47,097 bases of DNA. It comes from Streptomyces jumonjinensis (lineage in GTDB: Bacteria; Actinomycetota; Actinomycetes; Streptomycetales; Streptomycetaceae). A program made the position numbers and the translations under genes. Below are positions 34,069-43,156 of the stretch, in pieces. The stretch covers positions 97,094-144,190 of the forward strand of contig NZ_VCLA01000150.1 in assembly GCF_009600885.1 (NCBI RefSeq), given 5' to 3'. The notes beneath the pieces are model-generated. The model was not told where the DNA came from. It saw only the letters and a list, made by a program, of their open reading frames with translations, and ran no database searches. Numbering within the stretch: position 1 is the stretch's first letter; the number at the start of each line of letters is the position of its first letter.

Positions 34069-35460
34069 ATGGCGTCGACCAGTCGTCGGAAGCGTCCGCC
34101 CAACGCGGCCCTGGCCCGTCTCATCGAGGCCTGCGGAGCGAGCCACAAGTCTCTGGCCCTGCGGGTCAACCAGCTCGCCCAGCAGGCCGGGGTCGAAACG
34201 GACTACTCGCATACCTCCATCGCGAACTGGTGCCGGCGGGGCATGATTCCCAAATGGCCGGTGCCGACGTTCCTCGTGCAGGCGATCGGAGAACGGCTGG
34301 GACGGCCGTTGACGCTCGCCGACATCGGAATGGGCGACGCGCAGACACCGGACGCGGATGTGGGGTTGGATTTCCCGCGGGACCGTGGTGACGCGGTCCG
34401 AGTGGCCACTTCATTCTGGAGTTTCGTGAACCGCCGCGACTTCCTGACCGGATCCGGCTTCGCCGCATCCGCGTTCACCACCCCCGTGACCCGCTGGCTG
34501 GTCACCCCCGCCGACGAGGCCGCCGACCACCGGGGCGGCAAACAGGTCGGCCGGAGCGATCTGGACGAACTCCGCGACGCGGCCGACGACGCCCGCCGCT
34601 GGGACTCCAAATACGGCGGCGGGAGCTGGAAGGCCAACTCCGTCACCGTCTGTCTCCAGGAGAGGGCCGCCCCGCTGCTGCGGGGATCCTTCACCGACGC
34701 GGTCGGCCGTGACCTGTTCTCCGTGACCTCCGAGCTGTCGCGACTGGCGGGGTGGACCGCGTTCGACGTCGGCCAGCACGACGTCGCCCAACGGCACTTC
34801 ATCCAGGCCCTCCGCCTCGCCCGGGCCGGCGGGGATGTCCAGCTGGGCTGCTATGTGCTGACCACGATGGCGATGCAGTCGCTCCTGCGGGGCTTCTCCT
34901 CCGAGGCCGTCGACATGGCCCAGGCCGCCTTCGAGCGGGCCAAGGGGCAGGCCGCCCCGAGAGTGCTGGCCTTCACCAAGCTGATCGAGGCCCGCGCGCA
35001 CGCCCGTGAGCGGGACGCGAAGGCCGCCTCACGAGCCCTGGCCGCCTCCGAAGATCTCCTCGGCCAGGCCGACGCCGACAGCGGCCTGGAGCCCGCCTGG
35101 ATCGACTTCTATCACCATGCCCGCCTGTCCGCGGACGCCGCCGAGGTCTTCCGGGATCTGAAGAAGCCCAAGGCAGCCCTGGCCTGGAACCAGCAGGCCG
35201 TCGCGATGCCCCCGGGGTTGTTCACCCGATCGGTCGGCATGCGGCTGGCGATCGTGGGAACCGCCCATCTCCAGGCCCGCGACCTCGACCAGGGCCTCGA
35301 CTTCGGAAACCGGTCCGTCGACATCCTCGCCCGCGTCCAGTCCTCCCGGGCCAAGGACTACGTACGCGAGTTCAACGCCGCCCTGGTCCCCTGGCGACGT
35401 GAGCCGGCCGCCCGCGACTTCATCCACCGCACCCGCACCGAACTCGGCATCACCGCCTGA
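34069..35460 (+). CDS. NsdA-like TPR regulatory protein
   Basis: A 463-residue protein. The N-terminal 80 residues (NAALARLIEACGASHKSLAL, SHTSIANWCRRGMIPKWPVP, ERLGRPLTLADIGMG) form an HTH-like segment as in the NsdA family of Streptomyces regulators, which influence differentiation and antibiotic production. A hinge with RRDFLTGSGFAASAF precedes about 300 residues of TPR-like helices (QHDVAQRHFIQALRLARAGG, AKAASRALAASEDLLGQA). ATG 34069 with GAGGGGG is preferred over GTG 34051. It is divergent from the amidotransferase gene and probably controls it. NsdA itself is longer, so this is a relative, not the orthologue. Confidence 0.75.
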   Translation: MASTSRRKRPPNAALARLIEACGASHKSLALRVNQLAQQAGVETDYSHTSIANWCRRGMIPKWPVPTFLVQAIGERLGRPLTLADIGMGDAQTPDADVGLDFPRDRGDAVRVATSFWSFVNRRDFLTGSGFAASAFTTPVTRWLVTPADEAADHRGGKQVGRSDLDELRDAADDARRWDSKYGGGSWKANSVTVCLQERAAPLLRGSFTDAVGRDLFSVTSELSRLAGWTAFDVGQHDVAQRHFIQALRLARAGGDVQLGCYVLTTMAMQSLLRGFSSEAVDMAQAAFERAKGQAAPRVLAFTKLIEARAHARERDAKAASRALAASEDLLGQADADSGLEPAWIDFYHHARLSADAAEVFRDLKKPKAALAWNQQAVAMPPGLFTRSVGMRLAIVGTAHLQARDLDQGLDFGNRSVDILARVQSSRAKDYVREFNAALVPWRREPAARDFIHRTRTELGITA

Positions 35461-35551
35461 CCGCGGTTCCGCATCATCGTCGCCGAGCCCGGCATGTCCG
35501 CGCGTACCCACAGCCACCGGGTCTGCGAGCTGCTCGCCGCCTCAGGATCCC

Positions 35552-36412
35552 TCAGGACACGATGTCCTTGCGGGCGAAGTTCCTGAAGGCGAGTGCGAAG
35601 AGCACCAGCGCATAGGTGACGGAGACCGCCGCGCCCTTGATCATGCCGCCCCACTCCAGCTGCGGCTGGAGCGCGTCGATCCAGGCGAACTGCCAGTGGG
35701 CGGGGAGCGCCTCGCGCCAGCCGCCGAGGGCGGTGACCGCGTCCAGCACATTGCCCACGATCGTCAGTCCGACCGCCCCGCCGACCGCGCCCAGCGGTGC
35801 GTCGGTCTTGGTGGAGAGCCAGAACGCCAGCCCCGCGGTGACCAGTTGGGAGACGAAGATGAAAGCCGCCGCCAGCGCCAGCCTCGCCAGCGTCCGGCCG
35901 GCGGCGAGGGAGCCGCCCGTGGGCAGCTCCAGCGGCCCCCAGCCGTAGGCGGCCGTGCCCACCGCCAGAGCGATCAGCGGCAGCAGCGCCATCGCCGCCG
36001 CGCTGAAGCCGAGCGCCACCGCCAGCTTGGACCAGAGCAGCCGGGCGCGCGGGACGGGCGCCGCCAGCAGATAGCGCAGCGAGGACCAGCTGGCCTCCGA
36101 GGCGACCGTGTCCCCGTGGAACAGGGCCACCGGGATCACCAGCAGAAAGCCCGCCGAGGCGAACAGACAGGTGGCGGCGAAGTTGACGCCCGAGGCAGTG
36201 GCCGTGTCCATCAGGGTGATGCGGTCGTCCGGCCCGTCGCCGCCGGGGGAGCCGCCGATGGCGAAGGCGACCAGCAGCACCAGGGGCAGCGCCGCCAGGA
36301 TTCCGGCCATCACCATGGTCCGGCGGCGCTTCAGCTGCCGTACGGCCTCCACGCGCAGCGGCAGGGTGCGCCGGGCGCGGTAGCCGGGGGCCGAGTCGGT
36401 CAGCGTGCTCAC
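35552..36412 (-). CDS. ABC transporter permease
   Basis: A 286-residue membrane protein with about six hydrophobic segments (first MVMAGILAALPLVLLVAFAI near 33-52). It is an ABC-2 type permease, as found in Streptomyces export systems. GTG 36412 overlaps the stop of the upstream ATPase fusion gene (GTGA), so the two are translationally coupled and form one transporter. The cargo is unknown. It is convergent with the NsdA-like gene, 91 bp apart. Confidence 0.88.
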   Translation of the reverse strand: MSTLTDSAPGYRARRTLPLRVEAVRQLKRRRTMVMAGILAALPLVLLVAFAIGGSPGGDGPDDRITLMDTATASGVNFAATCLFASAGFLLVIPVALFHGDTVASEASWSSLRYLLAAPVPRARLLWSKLAVALGFSAAAMALLPLIALAVGTAAYGWGPLELPTGGSLAAGRTLARLALAAAFIFVSQLVTAGLAFWLSTKTDAPLGAVGGAVGLTIVGNVLDAVTALGGWREALPAHWQFAWIDALQPQLEWGGMIKGAAVSVTYALVLFALAFRNFARKDIVS

Positions 36413-39174
36413 GCGGACCCTCCGATCAGGGTGAGGAAGGCGTCTTCGAGGCGGCGGTGCGGTCCGGCCCCGGTCAGCGGCACGTCCAGCCGGACGAGTT
36501 CGCCGATCAGCTCGGTGGAGCTCGCCCCGTCGAGCCGTACCAGCAGCCCTTCCTCCGTCCGTACGGCCGATCCGATCCCCGGCAGTGCGGCGATCTTCTC
36601 CACCAGCGGATCGGAGAGCTCGGCGGCGGTGGTGACGAGCAGGGTGTCGCTCCCGCCGGTGATCTCCGCGACCGGGCCTGCCTGCACCAGCCGGCCCCGG
36701 TCCATGACCACCAGATGGGTGCAGGACTGCTCGACCTCGGAGAGGAGGTGGCTGGAGACGATGACGGTACGGCCGCCGGCCGCGTACCGGATCATCACGT
36801 CCCGCATCTCGCGGATCTGCGGCGGGTCGAGGCCGTTGGTCGGCTCATCGAGGATCAGCAGATCCGGCATGCCGAGCATGGCCTGGGCGATGGCGAGCCG
36901 CTGGCGCATGCCCTGCGAGTACGTGCGCACCGCGCGGGCGAGGGCGTCGCCGAGTCCGGCGATCTCCAGGGCCTCGTCGATATGGGCGTCGGCGGCGGGG
37001 CGTCCGGTGGCCCGCCAGTACAGCTCCAGATTGTCGCGGCCCGAGAGATGGGGCAGGAATCCGGCGCCCTCGACGAACGCGCCGACCCGGGAGAGCACGG
37101 GCGTGCCGGGGCGGATCGCATGGCCGAAGACGCGGATCTCGCCCTCGTCGGGCCGGATCAGGCCCATCAGCATCCGCAGGGTGGTGGTCTTGCCCGCGCC
37201 GTTGGGGCCGAGCAGTCCGAGGACCTGGCCCTTGTCGACGCGGAAGGAGAGCTGCTGGACGGCGTAGCGGTCGGCGGACCCGGCGTACCGCTTGGTGAGG
37301 CCGGTGATCTCCAGGGGGACGTCCGCGAGCGCCGGATCGGGGGCGGGGGCCTTGGTCCTTCTGCGGGCGGTCACCAGCAGCAGGGCGGCGACGGCCGCGC
37401 CCGCGACCGGGAGCGCCCAGGTCCACCAGGGCAGTCCGGCGGCCTGGGTCCGCACCCCGGGCGCGGTGGGCACGGTGAGCTCGCCGGAGCCGGTGACGGC
37501 GACGGTGTAGCGGGCGGGGGCGGCCGGTGAGGCGTAGCCGAGGTCGGTCGCGGAGAGCACCAGCCGCAGCCGGTGCCCGGCGACGACCTCGTAGTCCACG
37601 GCGGGCAGGGTGAGGGTGACCTCCTTGCCCTGGCGGGCGTCGTCGACCCGGATGGGGGCGACGAGCTGGGAGGGCAGCACCTGCCGGCGGCCGTCGGGGC
37701 CCACGTCGTACACCTTGCCGAAGAGGACCGCCGCTCCGGTGGTGGAGGCGACCTTGAGGCGGACGGTCGGCGAGCCGGTGATCCGCAACGGGCGTTCCAG
37801 CGGGCGGGATTCGAAGCGGGCGTGCTGGCCGGGGAAGTCGAGGGAGAGGCCGACGCCGAGGGAGGAGAACTGTCCGAGCCCGCCACTGAGGCCGGGGACG
37901 GCGGAGATGGCGGGCGGGGCGGCTCCGGCCGGGTTGGCGAAGCTCTGCTCGCCGACGGTGAGGGGGATGTTCCGGCTCTCGCCCCGCAGGCCCGGGTAGC
38001 GGCTGCCGTGGGCGCCGCGCAGGGTGGCCTGGCCGTCGGTGGAGTCGACTCCGCCGGTGCGGCTGACCCGGAAGGCGGGGCCGGTCTCCGCGCCCTCGTC
38101 CTGCTTGAGGTACCGGTCGAACCAGGCCGTGACCCGGCTCTCGACGCGGCCGGCCTCCAGGTCGCCGCCGTCGTGGCCGCCGGAGATCCAGTCGACGGCG
38201 ACGGGCGCCCCGTTGGCGGCGATCCGCTCGGCCATGGCGTCGGCGTGCGAGAGCGGGAAGAGCGAGTCGGACTGGCCCTGGATGATCAGGGCGGGGACCT
38301 TGATGCGGTCGCCCACGGCGGAGGGGCTGCGGCTTTCGAGGAGGTCGCGGGCCGCGGCGTCGGGCCGCCCGGCGACGGCGACGCGTTCGTACATGGCGCA
38401 GAGCTCGGGCTGGAACCGTCCGCACCCCTGCGGGTTGGCGGGGCCCGCCGCGGCCCGGCCTTCGGCGCCACGGGACGGCGGGCCGTCCGGGCGGTTCTGG
38501 GCGGGGGCGTCGCGGGAGGGGGCGTCGCGGGAGGGGACGCTGCCGGGCGCGGTGGTCGCGCCGGTGGTGAAGAAGACGCCCGCCCACAGCTTTTTGAAGA
38601 CGCCTTCGGGGAACAGGGCGTCGTCGAGGTTCCAGTAGGTGAGGGCGGGGGCGATGGCGTCCACGCGCTGGTCGTATCCGGCCGCCAGCAGGGAGACCGC
38701 GCCGCCGTAGGAGGATCCGGCGACGCCGACGCGGGGGTCGCCCGCGGAGTCGAGCTGGACCTCGGGGCGCTCGGCCAGCCAGTCGATCAGCCGGGAGACG
38801 TCCTTGACCTCGGCGTCGGGATCGTTGAGGCCGATCTGTCCGGTGGAGGCGCCGAAGCCGCGGGCGGACCAGGTCAGCACCGCGTAGCCGTCGCGGGCCA
38901 GCCGCTCGGCCTGGGCGCGTACATCGTCCTTGCTGCCGCCGAAGCCATGGCCGAGCAGGACCGCCGGCCGGCGGCGGTCCGCTTCGCCCGCGGTGAAGTA
39001 CGACGTGTCGATCTCCGCCCCCGGCATGCTCCGCACCCGGTCCTCGCGGTGCACGGGCGGGGCGCTGTCATCGGCGACCGCGGTCCAGGTGCCCGCGCCG
39101 GCGAGGACCGCGAGGGCGGCGGCGCCGGCGAGCCATCGGCCGCGCCGGCGTGGCCGGGGGAGTCGGATCTGCAT
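36409..39174 (-). CDS. fusion of S15/CocE-type hydrolase and ABC ATPase
   Basis: A 921-residue two-part protein. Residues 14-36 form a signal anchor. Residues 45-560 are an alpha/beta hydrolase of the X-Pro dipeptidyl-peptidase/CocE type: GHGFGG, nucleophile elbow GSSYGG (Ser155), acid in IIQGQSDSLFPL, His in SGGHDGGD, and a beta-sandwich C-terminal part. A second membrane segment (about 580-603, WWTWALPVAGAAVAALLLVT) leads to a cytoplasmic ABC ATPase with Walker A GPNGAGKTT, signature YSQGMRQR and Walker B LLILDEPTNGLDP. The hydrolase would thus be outside and the ATPase inside. It is coupled to the permease gene by a 4-bp overlap. Processing of an exported or imported peptide or ester is a plausible role. 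Confidence 0.9.
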   Translation of the reverse strand: MQIRLPRPRRRGRWLAGAAALAVLAGAGTWTAVADDSAPPVHREDRVRSMPGAEIDTSYFTAGEADRRRPAVLLGHGFGGSKDDVRAQAERLARDGYAVLTWSARGFGASTGQIGLNDPDAEVKDVSRLIDWLAERPEVQLDSAGDPRVGVAGSSYGGAVSLLAAGYDQRVDAIAPALTYWNLDDALFPEGVFKKLWAGVFFTTGATTAPGSVPSRDAPSRDAPAQNRPDGPPSRGAEGRAAAGPANPQGCGRFQPELCAMYERVAVAGRPDAAARDLLESRSPSAVGDRIKVPALIIQGQSDSLFPLSHADAMAERIAANGAPVAVDWISGGHDGGDLEAGRVESRVTAWFDRYLKQDEGAETGPAFRVSRTGGVDSTDGQATLRGAHGSRYPGLRGESRNIPLTVGEQSFANPAGAAPPAISAVPGLSGGLGQFSSLGVGLSLDFPGQHARFESRPLERPLRITGSPTVRLKVASTTGAAVLFGKVYDVGPDGRRQVLPSQLVAPIRVDDARQGKEVTLTLPAVDYEVVAGHRLRLVLSATDLGYASPAAPARYTVAVTGSGELTVPTAPGVRTQAAGLPWWTWALPVAGAAVAALLLVTARRRTKAPAPDPALADVPLEITGLTKRYAGSADRYAVQQLSFRVDKGQVLGLLGPNGAGKTTTLRMLMGLIRPDEGEIRVFGHAIRPGTPVLSRVGAFVEGAGFLPHLSGRDNLELYWRATGRPAADAHIDEALEIAGLGDALARAVRTYSQGMRQRLAIAQAMLGMPDLLILDEPTNGLDPPQIREMRDVMIRYAAGGRTVIVSSHLLSEVEQSCTHLVVMDRGRLVQAGPVAEITGGSDTLLVTTAAELSDPLVEKIAALPGIGSAVRTEEGLLVRLDGASSTELIGELVRLDVPLTGAGPHRRLEDAFLTLIGGSA

Positions 39175-39252
39175 GCTGGAAACCTTAAACGGCGCGGCTG
39201 TGAGGATCGGCTGCCGTCAGGGGGAGATGGGGGCCTCCCTGAGGAGTAGACC

Positions 39253-39329
39253 GGGGCAGGGCCGTACGGCGAACGCGGTACGGCCCTGCCCCACGCCAAC
39301 GCGGTACGCCAACGCGGTACGCCAACGCA
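39253..39329. repeat. 15-bp hairpin followed by 13-bp tandem repeats
   Basis: GGGGCAGGGCCGTAC (39253-39267) pairs perfectly with GTACGGCCCTGCCCC (39278-39292). It is followed by two and a half copies of ACGCCAACGCGGT (39293-39329). The array lies in the 389-bp divergent region 39175-39563, where a terminator is not expected. It may be a regulatory RNA element or a degraded mobile repeat. No gene is seen in this region. Confidence 0.7.
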
Positions 39330-39454
39330 TGCGGGGGGCCTGCGCCTCAAGGGGTGCCGGGCGTGCGGGGGCCTGTTCCATGGCGCGGGCCCTGCGCCCG
39401 AGCGCGCCCGCCGGCCCGCCCAATCCGGCGAGGGAATCCCGCGACAAGGCTCTT

Positions 39455-39473
39455 GTGTCATGTCACATGACAC
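39455..39473. promoter_or_regulatory. 19-bp perfect palindrome, operator candidate
   Basis: GTGTCATGTCACATGACAC is a perfect palindrome about one central C. It is far less GC-rich than its surroundings and lies 90 bp upstream of the subtilisin-like protease start. The form suits a homodimeric repressor or activator. The regulator is not identifiable. Confidence 0.65.
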
Positions 39474-39563
39474 GACAAGCTATCCCGGCACGTCCGCACC
39501 TCCAGGCACCCAGCACACCCGTACTTGCCCGTGATCCGGTCAACGAAAGGTCAGGTGCACGAG

Positions 39564-40748
39564 ATGAGAACCACGGCCCTCCGGTTAGGCACACTGCTCC
39601 CCGCGGTAGTCCTCGCCGCCGGTCTCCAGTTCGCCGTATCGCCCAGCGCGCACAGCACCACCGCGCCCGGCGGCGATCTGCGTCTCGCCCCCACGGCAAC
39701 CGCCCTACCCGACAGCTGGATCGTCGTCCTCAAGGACGGCTCGACGCGCGCCGCCGACCTGGGCGTCACGCCGAAGTACACCTACCGCAGCGCCCTCAAG
39801 GGCTTCTCCGCGAAGATGTCCGCCGCGAAGGCCGCGAAGCTCGCAGCCGACCCGCGCGTCTCCTACGTCGAGCAGGACTCCAGGGTCAGCCTCAGCGCCA
39901 CCCAGACGAACGCGACCTGGGGCATCGACCGCATCGACCAGCGCGATCTGCCGCTGTCGACGACGTACACCTATAACGCGACCGGCGCGGGCGTGAACGC
40001 GTACATCATCGACACCGGCATCCGCACCGCCCACACCGACCTCGGCGGACGTGCGAGCGTCGGCACCGACACGGTGGGCGGCGGCCAGAACGGCCAGGAC
40101 TGCAACGGCCACGGCACCCATGTCGCCGGCACGGTCGGCGGAACCACCTGGGGTGTGGCCAAGAACGTCAATCTGATCGCCGTACGGGTGCTGAACTGCC
40201 AGGGCTCCGGTACGAACGCGGGCGTGATCGCGGGCGTCGACTGGGTGACCGCCAACGCCCGCAAGCCCGCCGTGGCGAATATGAGCCTGGGCGGCGGCGC
40301 GAACGCCACCCTGGACAGCGCCGTGCAGCGCTCCATCGCCGCCGGTATCAGCTACGCCGTCGCCGCGGGCAACGGAGACATCTTCGGCACCCCGCAGAAC
40401 GCCTGCAACTACTCCCCCGCCCGGGTCCCCCAGGCGATCACCGTGGGCGCGACGGACCGTACCGACCGCAGGGCCTCCTTCTCGAACTTCGGCACCTGCC
40501 TGGACCTCTTCGCCCCCGGGGTGAGCATCACCTCCGCCTGGGGCACCAACAACACCGCCACCAACACCATCTCGGGCACCTCGATGGCCGCCCCGCATGT
40601 GGCGGGCGTCGCCGCCCTCCATCTGGCGGCGAACCCGGCCGCGACCCCGGCCCAGATCCGGGACGCGATCGTGAACAACGCGACCAACAACAAGGTCACC
40701 GACCCGCGCACCGGTTCACCGAACAAGCTGCTCCACTCGATCTTCTGA
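39564..40748 (+). CDS. secreted subtilisin-like serine protease (S8, proteinase K type)
   Basis: A 394-residue pre-pro-protease. A signal peptide ([20 protein letters not shown], residues 2-21) is followed by an I9-type propeptide (about 50-110, [35 protein letters not shown]). The catalytic domain has Asp150 (YIIDTGIR), His183 ([10 protein letters not shown]) and Ser340 ([11 protein letters not shown]), and the SLGGG substrate-binding strand. It should mature extracellularly by autoproteolysis. ATG 39564 follows AAAGG. It is probably controlled by the palindrome upstream. Its 3' end overlaps the convergent DUF4291 gene by 33 bp if that frame is used to its end. Confidence 0.95.
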   Translation: MRTTALRLGTLLPAVVLAAGLQFAVSPSAHSTTAPGGDLRLAPTATALPDSWIVVLKDGSTRAADLGVTPKYTYRSALKGFSAKMSAAKAAKLAADPRVSYVEQDSRVSLSATQTNATWGIDRIDQRDLPLSTTYTYNATGAGVNAYIIDTGIRTAHTDLGGRASVGTDTVGGGQNGQDCNGHGTHVAGTVGGTTWGVAKNVNLIAVRVLNCQGSGTNAGVIAGVDWVTANARKPAVANMSLGGGANATLDSAVQRSIAAGISYAVAAGNGDIFGTPQNACNYSPARVPQAITVGATDRTDRRASFSNFGTCLDLFAPGVSITSAWGTNNTATNTISGTSMAAPHVAGVAALHLAANPAATPAQIRDAIVNNATNNKVTDPRTGSPNKLLHSIF

Positions 40749-41471
40749 TCCGACTTCTGATCCGACTTCTGATCGGAAGTCCGAACCGACTTCCGATCGG
40801 GCTTCCGATCCGAACGGACGATCAGCCTCCGAATGCCCCCGGACGTGGCCGGCACCGCCGCGTCCGGGGGTCTTTCCCGTCTCCGCGAGGGTGTCCGCGG
40901 GGGTGTCCTCGGGGCTGTAGGGCCGCTCGTCGGGGAGCATCGCCGTGGCCCGTTCGATCTCGCCCTCCCGCACCAACGCGTGGATCCGGTGCGCCAGCGG
41001 CGTCACATCGGTGACCGAGACCGTCCACTCGTCCGCGTACCGCCGGGACGCCTCCCCCGCGAGCCCCAGCTGAAGCGAGCGATGGGGCAGCGGCAGCAGC
41101 CGGATATCGCGCTCGGGATCCCACTGCACCCGCGCGGGCGAGCGCCGCAGCTCGCGCTTCCAGGAGGCCCGGTCGCCGTGGAGCTCGCCGGAGTAGTGGG
41201 AGAGGCAGGAGTTGCGCAGCGCCCAGTCGAAGCCCTCGCGGCTGATCTCGACGGCCAGTACGGTCTCCTGATCCTGCTTCAGCCCCCAGCCGCAGCGGTA
41301 CATCATCCACAGGAACGACGGCTTGATCCAGGTCATCCGGTCCCGCTTCCAGACCGCGGGAAACCGCCCGTCCCGCGCCGCCGGGACGCCGATCGCGGGG
41401 CTGTACGCCTGGTAGACGGTGATGGTCGTGTCGGTGTGGAGCGCACGGATACGGCGCAGGGGTTCGTCCAT
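40716..41471 (-). CDS. DUF4291 protein with repeat-derived C-terminal tail
   Basis: A 251-residue protein. The first 190 or so residues fit DUF4291 ([56 protein letters not shown]), a family of unknown function. The tail from about residue 215 ([20 protein letters not shown]) is an in-frame translation of 12-bp DNA tandem repeats and runs antisense into the protease 3' end. Homologues of ordinary length would end before this tail, so an ancestral stop was probably lost. GGAGCGC precedes ATG 41471. Confidence 0.82.
   Translation of the reverse strand: MDEPLRRIRALHTDTTITVYQAYSPAIGVPAARDGRFPAVWKRDRMTWIKPSFLWMMYRCGWGLKQDQETVLAVEISREGFDWALRNSCLSHYSGELHGDRASWKRELRRSPARVQWDPERDIRLLPLPHRSLQLGLAGEASRRYADEWTVSVTDVTPLAHRIHALVREGEIERATAMLPDERPYSPEDTPADTLAETGKTPGRGGAGHVRGHSEADRPFGSEARSEVGSDFRSEVGSEVGSEDRVEQLVR
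40742..40813. repeat. 12-bp tandem repeats with internal 11-bp hairpin
   Basis: About six degenerate units of CTTCTGATCCGA span 40742-40813. Within them GATCGGAAGTC (40771-40781) pairs perfectly with GACTTCCGATC (40788-40798). The hairpin can terminate the protease mRNA and also lies within the DUF4291 coding tail. Confidence 0.8.
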
Positions 41472-41613
41472 GCGCTCCAGGGTGCGCGCCGCCGGGGAGT
41501 CCGGGCCAATCGTTTTTCCGCCCGGCTCCCCGGCCGTGGCGTCCGGCCGGTCGTGATCGTCCCGTGCTCGGGCCCTGGCAGCAGTCGCCCCCGGGGCCCC
41601 GGGAGCTTCCGTT

Positions 41614-43116
41614 CTAGTGGTTGCGGGGGAAGCCCAGGTCCACGCCCGTGTGGGGCTCGGAGGGGTCCGGCCAGCGGGTGGTGACGACCTTGCCGCGGGT
41701 GTAGAAGTGCACCCCGTCGTTGCCGTAGACGTGGTGGTCGCCGAAGAGCGAGTCCTTCCAGCCGCCGAAGGAGTGGTAGCCGACCGGGACCGGGATCGGG
41801 ACGTTCACCCCGACCATGCCCGCCTCGACCTCCAGCTGGAAGCGCCGCGCCGCGCCGCCGTCGCGGGTGAAGACGGCGGTGCCGTTGCCGAACGGCGAGG
41901 CGTTGATCAGCGCCAGGCCCTCCTCGTAGGTCGCCGCCCGCAGCACACAGAGCACCGGGCCGAAGATCTCGTCGCGGTAGGCGTCGGAGTCGGTGGACAC
42001 CCGGTCGAGCAGCGAGAGGCCGATCCAGTGGCCTTCCTCGTACCCCTCGACCGTATAGCCGGTGCCGTCGAGCACCACCTGAGCGCCCTGGGCCGCCGCT
42101 CCCGTCACATAGGAGGCCACCTTGTCCCGGTGCGCCCTGGTGATCAGCGGGCCCATCTCGGAGGACGGGTCGTCGCCGGGGCCGATCCTGATCTTCTCGG
42201 CGCGCTCGCGGATCTTCGCCACCAGCTCGTCGGCGATGGAGTCCAGCGCCACGACCGCGGAGATCGCCATACAGCGCTCGCCCGCCGAGCCGTACGCGGC
42301 CGAGACCGCGGCGTCCGCCGCCGCGTCCAGGTCCGCGTCGGGGAGGACGAGCATATGGTTCTTGGCCCCGCCGAGCGCCTGGACCCGCTTGCCGTGGGCG
42401 GTGGCGGTGGTGTGGATATAGCGGGCGATGGGGGTCGAGCCGACGAAGGAGACCGCCGCCACGTCCGGGTGCGCCAGCAGCGCGTCCACCGCGACCTTGT
42501 CGCCGTGGACCACATTGAGCACACCGTCGGGCAGCCCCGCCTCGGCGGCCAGCTCGGCGAGGAGATTCGCCGCCGAGGGGTCCTTCTCGCTGGGCTTGAG
42601 GACGAAGGTGTTCCCACAGGCGATCGCCAGCGGGAACATCCACATCGGCACCAGCGCCGGGAAGTTGAACGGGGTGATGCCCGCGACCACCCCGAGCGGC
42701 TGGCGGATCGAGGCGACGTCGACCCGGCTGGAGACCTGGGTGGAGAGCTCGCCCTTGAGCTGGCTGGTGATCCCGCAGGCCAGCTCCACGATCTCCAGAC
42801 CGCGCGCGACCTCGCCGAGCGCGTCGGAGTGCACCTTGCCGTGCTCGGCGGTGATCAGCGCCGCGATGTCGTCCCGGCGGGCGTCCAGCAGGGCGCGGTA
42901 GCGGAAGAGGACGGCGGTGCGCTGGGCCAGCGAGGACTGGCCCCAGGAGACGTACGCCTCCTTCGCGGCGGCGACGGCGGAGGCGACCTCGTCGGCCGAG
43001 GCCAGCGCGACCCGGGTGGTGACCGCACCGGTCGCGGGGTCGGTGACCGGGCCCCAGTTGCCGGACGCGCCCTCGGCGGTCTTTCCGCCGATCCAGTGGT
43101 TGACGGTCTTCGTCAT
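41614..43116 (-). CDS. mmsA: CoA-acylating methylmalonate-semialdehyde dehydrogenase
   Basis: A 500-residue aldehyde dehydrogenase superfamily enzyme. In inositol catabolism it converts malonate semialdehyde to acetyl-CoA (IolA role), and in valine catabolism methylmalonate semialdehyde to propionyl-CoA. The NAD site (GVVAGITPFNFPALVPMWMF, FVLKPSEKDP) and catalytic Cys282 (GSAGERCMAIS) are clear, and the family ending block VPVGYHSFGGWKDSLFGD is present. ATG 43116 has GGAG 10 nt upstream; ATG 43143 is an alternative. It follows iolD on the same strand by 40 bp, which supports the iolA role. Confidence 0.94.
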   Translation of the reverse strand: MTKTVNHWIGGKTAEGASGNWGPVTDPATGAVTTRVALASADEVASAVAAAKEAYVSWGQSSLAQRTAVLFRYRALLDARRDDIAALITAEHGKVHSDALGEVARGLEIVELACGITSQLKGELSTQVSSRVDVASIRQPLGVVAGITPFNFPALVPMWMFPLAIACGNTFVLKPSEKDPSAANLLAELAAEAGLPDGVLNVVHGDKVAVDALLAHPDVAAVSFVGSTPIARYIHTTATAHGKRVQALGGAKNHMLVLPDADLDAAADAAVSAAYGSAGERCMAISAVVALDSIADELVAKIRERAEKIRIGPGDDPSSEMGPLITRAHRDKVASYVTGAAAQGAQVVLDGTGYTVEGYEEGHWIGLSLLDRVSTDSDAYRDEIFGPVLCVLRAATYEEGLALINASPFGNGTAVFTRDGGAARRFQLEVEAGMVGVNVPIPVPVGYHSFGGWKDSLFGDHHVYGNDGVHFYTRGKVVTTRWPDPSEPHTGVDLGFPRNH

Positions 43117-43156
43117 GACGGAAGGCTCCTTCACAGATGCCATAGGCCCAGTGTGC

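Noticed and set aside
39217..39447. Minus-strand 76-codon frame in the divergent region before the protease
   Set aside because: It runs through the tandem repeats and hairpin, is Arg/Ala/Pro-rich and has no ribosome site.
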